From the NCBI GenBank assembly GCA_945873095.1, contig CAMCBU010000009.1, positions 16,694-80,693 of the forward strand: DNA of 64,000 bases, given 5' to 3'. Of this stretch, positions 30,040-40,729 are shown piece by piece (the first letter of the stretch is position 1; each line of letters begins with the position of its first letter). The position numbers and the translations under genes were made by a program. The notes beneath the pieces are model-generated. The model was not told the origin of the DNA. It searched no databases and was given only the letters and a program-made list of their open reading frames with translations. The DNA is from Klebsiella pneumoniae (lineage in GTDB: Bacteria; Pseudomonadota; Gammaproteobacteria; Steroidobacterales; Steroidobacteraceae).

Positions 30040-31541
30040 CGCCTGCCAGCGTCCGTCGCCTGCCCCAGTCCTCTCGAGGCGAGGTCCGCTCGAGGCGAGC
30101 CCCGCTCCCACACGAGGCGCAGTCGCCGCGACGGCGGATCGTCGGCCGGATCTGCACGAAACGCGGCGGCGACAAAAAGATCAGCGACCATCGCGACGGT
30201 CTCATCGACAAAAACCAGTGGAACCCGCTCGCGCTCCCACGGCACGACGGCTCGCTCCCGAAGTAACTCCTTGACCGCGTGGTTCGGACCCTGCGCACGC
30301 AAGCGAATGCGCTCGCCGCCGACCCGCGCAGCGACCTGCAACACCGCAGGTAGGCGCGCCGCAGCGATCTCACCATTCGCATCGGGCACCCATCGCAACC
30401 GACCGAGACCCGCGCCGAGCTCCAGCACCGGCTGCCGACGCCATCGCCAGCGGTGCAGGACGGGCTGCTCTCGCTCTGCCGCCTGCGGCACAAGCGCATG
30501 CAGACGCTGCCGGAAGCGACGAACCTCACCGCCTTCCCAACGCACGATCGGCTGGGCATCAGCGCGAGCGGCGGGCAGTTCCACTCGAACGCGCTCGAGA
30601 TGCACCGCATCGGGCATCGTCAAACCTTGCAACGCGATCCAGTGACGCAGCAGATTTCGCTGGCGTGCGTCATCGAGTTGCTGCAAAGCGGCGATCGACA
30701 CCACGCCCGCCTCAATCACCGGTGCGGCATCGATCTCGGCCAAGGCTTGTAGCAACTCACGCGCCTCACCGAGATGCGCCGCACTGCGCGCTGCGGTGTT
30801 CGATGCGGCGGGCCAACGCGCCTGCAGCAGCGGGACGACGCGATGCCGCAAGTAATTGCGGTCGAACCGCTCATCGAGATTGCTGTCATCCTCGATCCAC
30901 CGACCGCCTCGCACCTGCAACCATCGCGATAATTCCGCGCGCGACACTTCGAGCAAGGGCCGCCATAAACGCAACGGCTCGCGGGCCAGGGCAGCCATGC
31001 CCGCCAGACCCGCCACGCCGGCGCCGCGCATCAGTTGCAGCAGCAGCGTCTCGAGCTGATCGTCGAGATGGTGCGCCGTGACGAGCCACTCGTTCGGGCG
31101 TAAGCGCGCTGCGAGCGCGGCATATCGAGCATCACGCGCCGCCGCCTCGAGCGACTCGCCCCGTCGCTGCGGCACCGTGACCCTGACGACCGTGCAGGCG
31201 ATACCCGCCTCGCGGGCCACCGCTCGGCAGTGCTGGGCCCACATCGTCGAGGCGGGACGTAATTGATGATCGATGTGAATGGCGCGCAGTTCGACGCGAC
31301 GTGCAGCGCTTTGGCGTGCGCGCCACTGCACCAGCAGCTGCAGCAAGGCGATCGAGTCGAGACCACCGCTCAACGCCAAACACAGGCGCAAAGGATTTGA
31401 GGGTGGTTTTCGGGCGGGTATCCGCGCGAGTTCGTCAAGTCGCTGCGTGAGTTCGTCGAGTCGCTGCGCGACGCGCAACGCGAGCTCATCCGCGAACTCG
31501 TCTCTGAGCTCGTCAGCGACCTCACCAGAGACGCGCTTCAG
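30036..31541 (-). CDS. tilS: tRNA(Ile)-lysidine synthase TilS
   Basis: Up to 501 aa. The PP-loop ATP-binding motif [18 protein letters not shown] identifies the N-terminal domain. The substrate segment [11 protein letters not shown] and [20 protein letters not shown] follow, and a C-terminal substrate-binding domain is present. It makes lysidine-34 in tRNA-Ile(CAU). The start is uncertain: no ATG exists near the expected place. A CTG at 31541 overlaps the accA stop with GGAGG 4 nt upstream, and a TTG at 31478 gives 480 aa. Both include an N-terminal heptad repeat ([14 protein letters not shown]) that is unusual for the family. Confidence 0.9.
   Translation of the reverse strand: MKRVSGEVADELRDEFADELALRVAQRLDELTQRLDELARIPARKPPSNPLRLCLALSGGLDSIALLQLLVQWRARQSAARRVELRAIHIDHQLRPASTMWAQHCRAVAREAGIACTVVRVTVPQRRGESLEAAARDARYAALAARLRPNEWLVTAHHLDDQLETLLLQLMRGAGVAGLAGMAALAREPLRLWRPLLEVSRAELSRWLQVRGGRWIEDDSNLDERFDRNYLRHRVVPLLQARWPAASNTAARSAAHLGEARELLQALAEIDAAPVIEAGVVSIAALQQLDDARQRNLLRHWIALQGLTMPDAVHLERVRVELPAARADAQPIVRWEGGEVRRFRQRLHALVPQAAEREQPVLHRWRWRRQPVLELGAGLGRLRWVPDANGEIAAARLPAVLQVAARVGGERIRLRAQGPNHAVKELLRERAVVPWERERVPLVFVDETVAMVADLFVAAAFRADPADDPPSRRLRLVWERGSPRADLASRGLGQATDAGRR
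31428..31469. repeat. 21-bp imperfect tandem repeat at the 5' end of tilS
   Basis: Two adjacent 21-bp copies starting GAGTTCGTC differ at 2 positions. On the minus strand they encode two heptads, QRLDELT and QRLDELA, just before the PP-loop domain. Confidence 0.85.
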
Positions 31542-32500
31542 CCCGCCTCCGAGTAGACACCGAAGCCTGCGATGCGCGTCGCTCGCTCGGCGAGCAGCGT
31601 TTCGAGCGGCTTCGCGCGCAGCGCGGCCAGATGACGAGCGACCGCATCCTGCAGCGAGCGCGTCATCACGCGCGGGTTGCGATGCGCACCGCCCAACGGC
31701 TCGGCGATGACCTCGTCGACCAACGCCAAAGATTTCAAGCGATCCGCCGTGAGACCCATCGCATCGGCAGCCATCTCTTTTTTGTCGGCGCTTTTCCAGA
31801 GTATCGATGCGCAACCCTCGGGCGAAATGACCGAATACGTGCTGTATTGCAACATCAGCAAGCGATCACAGACACCGATGGCGAGCGCACCACCCGAGCC
31901 ACCCTCACCGATGACCACACTCACGATGGGCACGCGCAACTTCGCCATTTCGAAAAGATTGCGCGCGATCGCCTCGCTCTGCCCCCGCTCTTCGGAGTCG
32001 AGTCCGGGGTAGGCGCCCGGGGTGTCGATGAAGGTGATCAGCGGCAGCGAGAACCTTTCGGCAAGGTGCATGAGTCGCAATGCCTTGCGATAACCCTCAG
32101 GTCGCGGCATGCCGTAGTTACGACGCACGCGTTCTTTGGTGTCACGCCCTTTCTGGTGACCGATGACCATCACCGACTCGCCGTTCAAGCGGGCAAGACC
32201 ACCAATCAGCGCGCGATCGTCACCGAACATCCGATCGCCATGTAGCTCTTGAAATTCGGTGAAGGCCGCCGCCAGATAATCGAGCGTGTAAGGCCGCTGC
32301 GGATGGCGCGCGAGCTGGGTGATTTGCCAAGGCGAGAGCTTGCCGAAGATGCTCCGGGTCAGTTGCTCGCTTTTGCTCTGCAGACGCGCGATCTCATCCT
32401 GCACGTTCACCGCAGCATCTTTGGTGACGTAACGCAGCTCTTCGATCTTGGCTTCGAGTTCCGCAATCGGCTGCTCGAAATCGAGAAAATTGATGGACAT
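31538..32500 (-). CDS. accA: acetyl-CoA carboxylase carboxyltransferase alpha subunit
   Basis: 320 aa, the usual length. It starts [20 protein letters not shown]. The carboxyltransferase core has [40 protein letters not shown] and the oxyanion-stabilising [20 protein letters not shown]. With AccD it transfers CO2 from biotin to acetyl-CoA to form malonyl-CoA. It lies 25 bp downstream of dnaE, as in E. coli. Confidence 0.99.
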   Translation of the reverse strand: MSINFLDFEQPIAELEAKIEELRYVTKDAAVNVQDEIARLQSKSEQLTRSIFGKLSPWQITQLARHPQRPYTLDYLAAAFTEFQELHGDRMFGDDRALIGGLARLNGESVMVIGHQKGRDTKERVRRNYGMPRPEGYRKALRLMHLAERFSLPLITFIDTPGAYPGLDSEERGQSEAIARNLFEMAKLRVPIVSVVIGEGGSGGALAIGVCDRLLMLQYSTYSVISPEGCASILWKSADKKEMAADAMGLTADRLKSLALVDEVIAEPLGGAHRNPRVMTRSLQDAVARHLAALRAKPLETLLAERATRIAGFGVYSEAG

Positions 32501-32525
32501 GGCTCGATCTTATCAGCGACCGCTA

Positions 32526-35500
32526 TCAGCCGTAAGCGGTGTTGGCCGTGCCGGGCGGCGGGCCGTAGACAACCCGCAAGCCCTCGGCGCCGACCAACTG
32601 CTCGAGCGCCTCGAGCAGTTCCGGACTTGCGCGCACTTTCCATTCCGGACCGAGCTCGAGCGCCGCACTCGCCTGCGCGCCGTGGTAACGCACACCGATC
32701 GCACAGAGACCCGGGCGATGCGGTGCGAGTGTGTCCGCCAAGCGCTGCAGCATCAGGCTCTGATCAGCCCCCTGCGCTCGCGGCCATACCAGCACGATGC
32801 GTAGCGCCTGTTGCTCACGCATGCGATCGAGCTCGCTGATTTTTTTGGCCGACAGGCGCCAAGTATCGCCCTGCTCATCGAAGCGCAGCTGCCCCTCGAT
32901 CAGCACCAACGCATCCTTGACGATAAGCTCGCGGTACCGCTGCATCACCTCGTCGAAGAACGTGACTTCCATGCGTCCGGTGCGATCATCGAGCACGATG
33001 GAGGTTCGATTGCCCTTTTTGCGAACCTCGTGGATGTAGCCTGCGATCGTCGCCTGCCTGCCACCGAACCAGCCGCGCTCGGGCGCACCCTGACTCGGCC
33101 GATCACTGATGAGATCAGCGATGCGACCGGTCACAAACCGACCGAGATCCTTCTCGTATCGATTGATCGGATGGCCCGAGAGATACAAGCCCAAGGTCTC
33201 ACGCTCGCCAGCAAGACGTACCGTCTCGCTCCACTCCGGCTGCACAGGCGCTAGGTGATCCTCGGAAGAACTCACCGCCGCAGAGGGCGCGCTCAAGCCG
33301 AACAGATCGACCTGACCTGTGGCCTCGGCGCGGGTCGCTTGCTCGCCAAGCTGCATCGCCGCCGGTAGGCGCGCCATCAAAGTCGCGCGATTCACGCCCA
33401 TGGCATCGAAACTGCCTGAGCGAATCAACGCTTCGAGCACGCGGCGATTCACCCGATTGAGATCGAGCCTGCGACAAAAATCTTCGAGCGAGGCGTAAGG
33501 ACCCTTCTCGACTCGCTCTGTTGTGATCGCCTCGACGGCAGCTTCACCCACGCCACGAATCGCACCAAGACCGTAGCGAACTTGCCTCTCACCTGCGACT
33601 TCAAAAGCGTAAGCCGACGAGTTCACATCGGGCGGCAAGACACGGATTCCCATCCGATCGCACTCGTCTTTGAGGGTGACGACCTTGTCGGTGTGCGCCA
33701 TGTCGGCCGAGAGCACCGCGGCCATGAAGGCCTCGGGGTGATGCGCTTTGAGCCACGCGGTCTGATACGAGAGCAGGGCATAGGCGGCCGAGTGCGATTT
33801 ATTGAAACCGTAGCCGGCGAATTTCTCCATCAAATCGAAGATGTAGGCAGCCTGCGACTCGGGTACGCCGCGCTCGACGGAGCCCTCGACGAACTTGCCG
33901 CGTTGCTTGGCCATCTCCTCGGGCTTCTTTTTGCCCATGGCACGGCGCAGCATGTCTGCGCCGCCTAGCGTGTAACCGGCGAGCACCTGCGCGATCTGCA
34001 TCACCTGCTCCTGATACAGGATCACCCCATAGGTCGGGCGCAGCACGGGCTCAAGGCGCGGGTGCAGATAATCGATCGGTCCGTCGATGCGGCCATGCTT
34101 ACGGGCGATGAAATCATCCACCATGCCCGACTGCAGCGGACCCGGGCGGAACAATGCCACCAGCGCCACCACGTCTTCGAAGTGATCCGGTTGCAACCGT
34201 CGCACGAGATCCTTCATGCCGCGCGATTCGAGCTGGAAGACCGCCGTCGTTTCGCAATTTTTGAGCAACTGGAACGTGGCCGCATCGTCCATCGGCAGAT
34301 CGGCGATATCGAGCAAAGCTTCACCGCGTTGCGTACGAGCAGCATTGATCGTACGCACGGCGTGATGGATCACCGTCAGGGTGCGCAAGCCCAGGAAGTC
34401 GAACTTCACGAGGCCCGCGGCTTCGACGTCGTCCTTGTCGAATTGAGTGACCACCGATCCGCCGCCGTCTTCGCAGTAGAGCGGGGTGAAGTCCTCGAGC
34501 ACCGAAGGTGCGATCACGACGCCACCGGCGTGTTTACCGGCGTTGCGAGTCAAGCCCTCGAGCGACTTGGCGAGATCGATGAGGTTACGAACTTCGTCGT
34601 CTTCTTTGTAAAGACGCTTAAGCTCAGCCTCTTTCTCGAGTGCGGAATCGAGAGTGATGTCGAGCTCGAACGGGATGAGCTTGGCGATCTTGTCGACATA
34701 GCCATAGCCGAGCCCCAGCACGCGCCCCGCATCGCGCACCACCGCCTTCGCTGCCATCGTTCCGTAGGTGATGATCTGCGAGACGCGCGTGCGACCATAC
34801 TTATCCGCAACATACTCGATGACGCGATCGCGCCCATCCATGCAAAAGTCGACGTCGAAGTCGGGCATGGAGACGCGTTCGGGATTGAGAAAGCGCTCGA
34901 ACAGCAAATCGTATTGCAGCGGATCGATGTCGGTGATGCCGAGCGAATACGCGACCAAAGAACCGGCGCCCGAGCCACGTCCTGGCCCCACGGGCACGCC
35001 ATTACCGCGCGCCCAGCGGATGAAATCCGCCACGATCAGAAAGTAGCCGGCGAAACCCATCGCACAGATGACTTCGAGCTCACTCTGCAAACGCGCGCGA
35101 TAGGCGTCCTGATCGACATGGCCGAGGCGCTCGAGGCGCTGCTGCAAACCGCGCGCCGACTCGGCGCGCAAGAACGCTTCGGTCGTTTGGCCTTCGGGCA
35201 CCGGATAGATCGGCAGCCGACTCTCGCCGAGTTGCAGCACGAGACTGCAGCGCTTGGCGATTTCAACGGAATTCTCGATCGCTTCGGGCAGATCGGCGAA
35301 TCGCTCGATCATCTCCTCGGACGAGCGCAGATATTGCTCGCGCGTGTAGTGACGCGGTCGCGCGGGATCGGCGAGCAAGGCACCCTCTTGAATGCACACC
35401 CTCGCCTCGTGCGCCTCGAAATCATCGCTCGAGAGAAAACGCACATCGTTGGTCGCGACGAGCGCTAGGCCCAGCTCGATCGCGAGCCTCACCGTCGAGG

Positions 35501-36044
35501 TGACGAGCGGCTCCTCCTCGTCGCGACCCGTGCGCGTCACTTCGAGGTAGTAGCGATCTCGGAACAGCGTCTGCCAGAACTCGGCCAAGGCTTGCGCCTC
35601 AGCCGACTTGCCCTGCTGTAAGGCTCGCCCGACATCGCCCTCGCGTCCGCCCGACAACGCGATCAATCCGTCGGTCGATTCGGGTGTCAGCCAAGCGCGA
35701 TCGATACGCGGCGCGCCGCGCTGCTGTCCCTCGAGATAAGCGCGCGAGACGATGCGCGTGAGCCTGCGGTAACCCGCATCGTTCATGCACAGCAGCGTGA
35801 GCCGACTCGGCGGTGTTCGCTCGCCGGGCTCGGCGATCTGCAGATCGACACCGATGATCGGCTTGACACCCTTGGCGAGCGCCTCGCGATAGAACTTCAC
35901 CATCGCAAAGAGGTTGTGCTCGTCCGTGACCGCGACCGCCGGCATACCGAGCTCGGCGACGCGAGCGACGAGCTCGGGAATGCGCACCACGCTGTCGACC
36001 AGCGAGTATTCGGTATGCAGACGCAGGTGGACGAAGGCGCTCAT
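32526..36044 (-). CDS. dnaE: DNA polymerase III alpha subunit
   Basis: 1172 aa. An N-terminal PHP domain starts [18 protein letters not shown]. The palm domain carries the catalytic aspartates in [14 protein letters not shown] (about residues 393-405), with a third in the [11 protein letters not shown] region. A helix-hairpin-helix, the beta-clamp binding region and an OB domain ([19 protein letters not shown]) complete the replicative C-family polymerase. The start overlaps rnhB by 4 bp. Confidence 0.99.
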   Translation of the reverse strand: MSAFVHLRLHTEYSLVDSVVRIPELVARVAELGMPAVAVTDEHNLFAMVKFYREALAKGVKPIIGVDLQIAEPGERTPPSRLTLLCMNDAGYRRLTRIVSRAYLEGQQRGAPRIDRAWLTPESTDGLIALSGGREGDVGRALQQGKSAEAQALAEFWQTLFRDRYYLEVTRTGRDEEEPLVTSTVRLAIELGLALVATNDVRFLSSDDFEAHEARVCIQEGALLADPARPRHYTREQYLRSSEEMIERFADLPEAIENSVEIAKRCSLVLQLGESRLPIYPVPEGQTTEAFLRAESARGLQQRLERLGHVDQDAYRARLQSELEVICAMGFAGYFLIVADFIRWARGNGVPVGPGRGSGAGSLVAYSLGITDIDPLQYDLLFERFLNPERVSMPDFDVDFCMDGRDRVIEYVADKYGRTRVSQIITYGTMAAKAVVRDAGRVLGLGYGYVDKIAKLIPFELDITLDSALEKEAELKRLYKEDDEVRNLIDLAKSLEGLTRNAGKHAGGVVIAPSVLEDFTPLYCEDGGGSVVTQFDKDDVEAAGLVKFDFLGLRTLTVIHHAVRTINAARTQRGEALLDIADLPMDDAATFQLLKNCETTAVFQLESRGMKDLVRRLQPDHFEDVVALVALFRPGPLQSGMVDDFIARKHGRIDGPIDYLHPRLEPVLRPTYGVILYQEQVMQIAQVLAGYTLGGADMLRRAMGKKKPEEMAKQRGKFVEGSVERGVPESQAAYIFDLMEKFAGYGFNKSHSAAYALLSYQTAWLKAHHPEAFMAAVLSADMAHTDKVVTLKDECDRMGIRVLPPDVNSSAYAFEVAGERQVRYGLGAIRGVGEAAVEAITTERVEKGPYASLEDFCRRLDLNRVNRRVLEALIRSGSFDAMGVNRATLMARLPAAMQLGEQATRAEATGQVDLFGLSAPSAAVSSSEDHLAPVQPEWSETVRLAGERETLGLYLSGHPINRYEKDLGRFVTGRIADLISDRPSQGAPERGWFGGRQATIAGYIHEVRKKGNRTSIVLDDRTGRMEVTFFDEVMQRYRELIVKDALVLIEGQLRFDEQGDTWRLSAKKISELDRMREQQALRIVLVWPRAQGADQSLMLQRLADTLAPHRPGLCAIGVRYHGAQASAALELGPEWKVRASPELLEALEQLVGAEGLRVVYGPPPGTANTAYG

Positions 36045-36646
36045 CGCGCGGCCGATTTTACCGGTCCGAAACTCCGTCGGTGGACTGAACTCGGCCCATG
36101 GGCCTTGAGGGCCGCAAGGTGGGCCGGTGTCGGATAACCCTTGTGGATCGCGAATCCATATTCAGGATATCGCGTATCCAATTGTTCCATAACGCGATCT
36201 CGCGCCGTCTTGGCGAGAATCGAGGCCGCACTGATCGCCGGCTGCGTCGCATCGCCCTTCACGATGGCGACCGCCTCGGCAATCCCCGCGACCCCGTCGA
36301 GGGATGGCAGCCGATTGCCATCGACCTCGACCCGCACGCCGCCGAATGTGGTAACCCCTGCCGCGGACCCGAGCAACCCGAGCGCGGCGCGCCGCATCGC
36401 GAGCATCGTCGCCTGCAGGATGTTGATCGCATCGATCTCGGCGGGACTCGCGATCGCGACACACCAACCGAGCGCGCGCGCTTGCAGCAACAACGCGAGC
36501 CGCTCGCGCTCGGCGGCATCGAGCGTTTTAGAGTCCGCAAGCCCCGCGACGGGATGCGCAGGATCGAGAATGACGGCCGCGGCAACGACCGGTCCCGCCA
36601 GCGGCCCACGCCCCGCTTCATCGACACCGACGATCAAACGACGCAT
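36041..36646 (-). CDS. rnhB: ribonuclease HII
   Basis: 201 aa. The active site opens [20 protein letters not shown] (Asp9, Glu10). [17 protein letters not shown] and the C-terminal [15 protein letters not shown] follow the family. It removes RNA and single ribonucleotides from DNA. It lies between lpxB (30-bp gap) and dnaE (4-bp overlap), the standard gammaproteobacterial position. Confidence 0.98.
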   Translation of the reverse strand: MRRLIVGVDEAGRGPLAGPVVAAAVILDPAHPVAGLADSKTLDAAERERLALLLQARALGWCVAIASPAEIDAINILQATMLAMRRAALGLLGSAAGVTTFGGVRVEVDGNRLPSLDGVAGIAEAVAIVKGDATQPAISAASILAKTARDRVMEQLDTRYPEYGFAIHKGYPTPAHLAALKAHGPSSVHRRSFGPVKSAAR

Positions 36647-36676
36647 GAGGACGAGTCAATCACGCGGACCCTGTGC

Positions 36677-37831
36677 TCACGGCAACAACTCGATGACCGC
36701 TTGAGCGGCGAGCGCCGCGCCATCCCGACGGAGCGCCAGATGGACCTCTGCAAACTCCTGCTCGAGGTTGGCCCAACGAGCCGGCTCCACGAGCCATTCG
36801 AGCAGGGCTCGGCCGAGCGTCTCGGGATTCGCGCGTGCTTGGAAAAACTCCGGTACGACTTCGCGACCCACGAGCAAATTCGGCTGTGAGAAAAATCGCA
36901 CCTTCACGAGACCCAAGCTTTGCAGCAGAAACGCGGTGATCGCGCCCAAGCGATACGCCACCACCATCGGCCGTCGTGTCAGCAAGGTTTCGAGCGTTGC
37001 CGTTCCCGAGGCGACGAGAACCACATCGGCTGCGGCGAGCACCTCGCGCGAGCGACCGTCAACGACCGTGACCGGCGTCTGCGACCCGCAGCGCTGCCAT
37101 TCGGCCTCGAAGCGCTCGCGCGTGGCGGCGCTCGCCATCGGCGCGACGAAGCGCACCCCCGGTCTGCGCGCAGCGAGCCACGCCGCGGCACCCGCAAAGG
37201 GCGACGCGAGGCGCGTCACTTCACCGACTCGACTACCCGGCAATATCGCCACGATCTCCCCAGACTCGGGCAAGCCGAGTGCCTCTCGCGCAGCAAGACG
37301 ATCGCTCTGCAACGGAAACTGATCCGCCAGTGGATGGCCAACGAAGCGCGCAGCGATGCCATGGCGTTCGTAGAACGCAGGCTCGAACGGCAACAAGCAC
37401 AAGATGCGATCACAAGCCTCGCCGATCTCGTGCACCCGACCCTGTCGCCACGCCCACACCTGCGGACTGACGTATTGCACGGTGCGTATGCCATGCGCTT
37501 TAAGTCGACGCGCCATACCCAGATTGAACTCGGGTGCATCGATACCGATGAAAACATCGACGCGACGCGCCCGCAGCTCGCGCAGCAGACGACGTCTCAA
37601 AGAAAACAGTCTCGGCAGATGACGCAGGATCTCAATCAGCCCCATGACTGCGAGCTCTTCGCTCGAGGCCAGCGCCTCACAGCCGACCTCGCGCATGCGC
37701 GGCCCCGGCACGCCGATGAAGCGCGCGTTCGGCACTCGCTCGCGGATCGCCGCAATCAGCGCTGCTCCGAGGTTATCGCCGGAGGCCTCTCCGGCCACGA
37801 TCGCAATCAGCGGTGCGGCCTGCGAGGTCAT
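36677..37831 (-). CDS. lpxB: lipid A disaccharide synthase
   Basis: 384 aa. GT19-family features: IVAGEASGDNLGAALIAAIR at the N-terminus, FIGIDAPEFNLGMAR, VQYVSPQVWAWRQGRV, and VASGTATLETLLTRRPMVVAY near the C-terminus. It joins UDP-2,3-diacylglucosamine to lipid X in lipid A synthesis at the inner face of the inner membrane. It starts 9 bp after the lpxA stop. Confidence 0.98.
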   Translation of the reverse strand: MTSQAAPLIAIVAGEASGDNLGAALIAAIRERVPNARFIGVPGPRMREVGCEALASSEELAVMGLIEILRHLPRLFSLRRRLLRELRARRVDVFIGIDAPEFNLGMARRLKAHGIRTVQYVSPQVWAWRQGRVHEIGEACDRILCLLPFEPAFYERHGIAARFVGHPLADQFPLQSDRLAAREALGLPESGEIVAILPGSRVGEVTRLASPFAGAAAWLAARRPGVRFVAPMASAATRERFEAEWQRCGSQTPVTVVDGRSREVLAAADVVLVASGTATLETLLTRRPMVVAYRLGAITAFLLQSLGLVKVRFFSQPNLLVGREVVPEFFQARANPETLGRALLEWLVEPARWANLEQEFAEVHLALRRDGAALAAQAVIELLP

Positions 37832-37840
37832 GGATCAGGA

Positions 37841-38626
37841 TCAGCGAATGAGGCTGCGAGTCGAGCGCGCCACGAACTCGACGAAGGGCACGAGTTCCGC
37901 TTGCGTGCTCGCCGCATCGCGTAATTTTTCCAGCGCCGCCTCGAGCGGGAGATCCATGCGATACAGCGTGCGGTAAGCATGCTTGATGTTGCGTACCTGC
38001 TCGGCCGTGAAACCGCGACGCGACAGCCCCGTGGCGTTGATCGAATGCGGCACGGCCGGATGACCCACTGCCATCACATAGGGCGGCACATCGCGCGTCA
38101 CGGCGGTGTTGTTGGCAATGAAGGCGTGCGCGCCGATCTTGCAGAACTGGTGCACCCCCGTGAAGCCTGCGAGGATGACGTGATCATCCACCTCGACATG
38201 CCCACCCAACGTCGCAAGATTCGCAAACACGCAATGACTGCCCACGATGCAATCGTGCGCGACGTGCGACGACGCCATGAAGAGATTGTCGCTCCCGACG
38301 CGGGTGATAGCTTTGTCGTGCGTCGTGCCGCGATTGACCGTCACGTATTCGCGAAACACATTGCGATCACCGATCTCCACACGCGTGGGTTCACCGGCGT
38401 ATTTTTTGTCCTGCGGGGCATCGCCGATCGAGGCGAACTGAAAAATGCGATTGTGACTGCCGAGCTTGGTCCAACCCGTGACGACGGCGTGCGGCCCGAC
38501 GATCGTACCTGCACCGATTTCGACATCGGGGCCGATGATGGCGAAGGGACCCACTTCGACGCCCTCGCCCAGTCGGGCGGTCGGCGCGACAACCGCGCGC
38601 GGATCGATTCGAATCGACTCGCTCAT
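37841..38626 (-). CDS. lpxA: UDP-N-acetylglucosamine acyltransferase
   Basis: 261 aa. A left-handed beta-helix of hexapeptide repeats fills residues 1-190 (for example VGPFAIIGPDVEIGAGTIVG). The catalytic His lies in ASSHVAHDCIVGSHC near residue 120. A helical C-terminus begins LSRRGFTAEQVRNIKHAYR. It adds the first acyl chain of lipid A. The ATG overlaps the fabZ stop by one base (TGATG). Confidence 0.98.
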   Translation of the reverse strand: MSESIRIDPRAVVAPTARLGEGVEVGPFAIIGPDVEIGAGTIVGPHAVVTGWTKLGSHNRIFQFASIGDAPQDKKYAGEPTRVEIGDRNVFREYVTVNRGTTHDKAITRVGSDNLFMASSHVAHDCIVGSHCVFANLATLGGHVEVDDHVILAGFTGVHQFCKIGAHAFIANNTAVTRDVPPYVMAVGHPAVPHSINATGLSRRGFTAEQVRNIKHAYRTLYRMDLPLEAALEKLRDAASTQAELVPFVEFVARSTRSLIR

Positions 38627-39096
38627 CAGCCCTGCCCCTTGCCCGTCTCCGGCGCCACCATCAACTCGGCTGATGCCGCTTCCACCTCGCCGACGTAGGC
38701 AGCGGCGGAGAACTTCCAGATGCCGCGCATCTGACGGGTCAGCTTTGCCGTGAGGATCAATTGATCACCAGGCTCGACCGGACGCCGAAAGCGCGCCTCG
38801 TCGATACCGACAAAGAAAAAGCGCGTCTGCTCATCCGGTACGACACCGGCGGTCACGAAGGCGAGGATGCCGGCCGTTTGCGCCAGCGCCTCAATGATGA
38901 TCACGCCGGGCATGACGGGACGGTACGGAAAATGACCCGGAAAATACGGCTCGTTATAGGTGACATTCTTCAGCGCGCGGATGTGATCACCCTTGTGGCA
39001 CTCGAGCACGCGATCGACCAACAAAAACGGATACCGATGTGGCAACTGTTTGAGGATGGCGTTGATATCCAAACTGATGATGTCCTGCTCGCTCAC
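38626..39096 (-). CDS. fabZ: 3-hydroxyacyl-ACP dehydratase FabZ
   Basis: 156 aa from a GTG at 39096, 4 bp after the lpxD stop. Upstream in-frame codons overlap lpxD and are rejected. The hot-dog fold active site is [20 protein letters not shown] with His55 and Glu69. [15 protein letters not shown] is the typical N-terminus. It dehydrates 3-hydroxyacyl-ACP in fatty acid elongation, competing with LpxA and LpxD for the same acyl-ACP substrates, so being in one operon with them makes sense. Confidence 0.97.
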   Translation of the reverse strand: MSEQDIISLDINAILKQLPHRYPFLLVDRVLECHKGDHIRALKNVTYNEPYFPGHFPYRPVMPGVIIIEALAQTAGILAFVTAGVVPDEQTRFFFVGIDEARFRRPVEPGDQLILTAKLTRQMRGIWKFSAAAYVGEVEAASAELMVAPETGKGQG

Positions 39097-39100
39097 GCTG

Positions 39101-40132
39101 TCATGCCTCACTCTGCGTCGAATCCCAATGTTTCTCGAGTGCACCGACGCGACGCGCGAGACCATCGATGCGTTTCAAGCGTCCGACGATACGCCGCCAC
39201 TCAGTCGCACTCTCGGCGGGAATGCCGCCGGAGTAAACCCCGGGCTCTCGGATATCGCCCGTTACGAACGAATAGCCCGTGATGCTCACATCATCGCAAA
39301 TGCGCAAATGACCGGCGATTCCCACGCCGCCACCGATAAGACACCGCGCACCGACATGCGAACTGCCGGCGAGGCCCGCACAACCCGCGAGCGCCGAGTG
39401 CGCACCGATCGTGCAGTTGTGACCGACCTGGACGAGGTTGTCGATGCGAACGCCATCGCCGATGAGCGTATCGTCAAGCGCGCCGCGATCGATGGTGCTG
39501 TTGGCGCCGATCTCCACATCGGCACCGATACGCACCGTGCCGACTTGCGGCACGTGCACCCAGCGGCCCTCATCGAGCGCGTTGCCGAAACCCTCAGACC
39601 CCACGACAACACCGGCATCGAGCACCGAGCGCGCGCCAATCGTCACGCGCTCTAGCACCGTCACGCGCGCCACCAGACGCACATCCGCGGCGAGCTCGAC
39701 ATCGTCGCCGATGACACAGCCTGGGCCAATGTACGCCCGTGCGCCGATCACCGAGCGCGCGCCAACGACGACCAAAGGTCCGATGTGCGCGCTCGGGTCG
39801 ACGCGCGCATCCGGATCGACCACCGCCGAGGGGTGCACCCCAGCCGGCGCCATCGCTTTCGGATGCAGCACCGCCGCGATGCGCGCGAAAGCCGCATGTG
39901 GATTCTCGGCAAGCAGACAATCGATCGACGACTCGTCGGCAAGCGTCGTCGGCAAAATGATCGCCGCGGCGTTGGCACCGACCAACTCATCGAGACGCTT
40001 GGGGTTGGCCAGAAACGCGATGCCCCGCGGACCCGCGCCGGCGACGGTGCCGACGTGATCGACGGGGCGATCGGGGTCACCGCGGAGTGCAAGCCCGAAA
40101 CGGACTGCCAGATCTCCGAGGGTGACCGTCAT
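39101..40132 (-). CDS. lpxD: UDP-3-O-acylglucosamine N-acyltransferase
   Basis: 343 aa. An N-terminal uridine-binding domain (residues 1-100) includes [15 protein letters not shown] long left-handed beta-helix follows, with the catalytic His in [14 protein letters not shown]. The C-terminal helix ends around [10 protein letters not shown]. It adds the second acyl chain in lipid A synthesis. It lies 20 bp downstream of ompH and 4 bp before fabZ. Confidence 0.98.
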   Translation of the reverse strand: MTVTLGDLAVRFGLALRGDPDRPVDHVGTVAGAGPRGIAFLANPKRLDELVGANAAAIILPTTLADESSIDCLLAENPHAAFARIAAVLHPKAMAPAGVHPSAVVDPDARVDPSAHIGPLVVVGARSVIGARAYIGPGCVIGDDVELAADVRLVARVTVLERVTIGARSVLDAGVVVGSEGFGNALDEGRWVHVPQVGTVRIGADVEIGANSTIDRGALDDTLIGDGVRIDNLVQVGHNCTIGAHSALAGCAGLAGSSHVGARCLIGGGVGIAGHLRICDDVSITGYSFVTGDIREPGVYSGGIPAESATEWRRIVGRLKRIDGLARRVGALEKHWDSTQSEA

Positions 40133-40152
40133 CGGCTTGCGCCGGTGAAAAA

Positions 40153-40701
40153 TCAGCGAGTCGCGGGTTTCGGAGCAGCCGCCGCACCACTGCGCGACTG
40201 CAAGCTCTGCAGCACGCCCGAGGTGATATCGAGCGCCTGCGTCGCGTAGATCACGCCGTCGGTCACGACGAGATCATAGGCCTGCGCCTTCGCATAATTG
40301 CGCGCTTCTTCGATCAGCGTGCGCTGCAGTTTACCCATTTCTTCGTTACGACGCGCGTTGAAGTCGTCGTTGACCTCGGACTGGCGGCGGGCGAGATCAC
40401 GCTCGCCATCACGCAGTTCTTTCTCGGCGCGCGAAATCTGATCGGCCGTCATCGTTGCGCGATCCTTCACGAGTTTATCGCGCTTGGTCTGCAACGAGGC
40501 GGCCTGACCCTGGAGCTCGCGCTGCTTGGTCGCCGCTTCCGTGCGCAGCGATTCGATGAGCGACTTGCCTTGCGGGCTCTCGTCCATGAGTCGACCAAAA
40601 TCGAGCACGCCGATCTTCGCCTCGGCCAAGGCCGTCGGCGCCGTGAACAGGGTTGCCATGACCGCAAGGGCCGGTACCATCATCTTCAGATTCACACGCA
40701 T
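40153..40701 (-). CDS. ompH: periplasmic chaperone OmpH/Skp
   Basis: 182 aa. A signal peptide covers residues 1-26 and ends at ALAEA. The mature protein begins KIGVLDFGRLMDESPQGK. A long, charged coiled coil (about 50-130) includes ISRAEKELRDGERDLARRQS. It then ends with the YDLVVTDGVIYA strand of the trimer body. Skp holds unfolded outer membrane proteins for BamA, whose gene lies 28 bp upstream. Confidence 0.95.
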   Translation of the reverse strand: MRVNLKMMVPALAVMATLFTAPTALAEAKIGVLDFGRLMDESPQGKSLIESLRTEAATKQRELQGQAASLQTKRDKLVKDRATMTADQISRAEKELRDGERDLARRQSEVNDDFNARRNEEMGKLQRTLIEEARNYAKAQAYDLVVTDGVIYATQALDITSGVLQSLQSRSGAAAAPKPATR

Positions 40702-40729
40702 CTCGCTTCGAACCTCTTATCCGAAAAAA

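Noticed and set aside
34062..35468. Long plus-strand frame opposite dnaE
   Set aside because: Antisense shadow; composition is that of complementary codons and lacks domain features.
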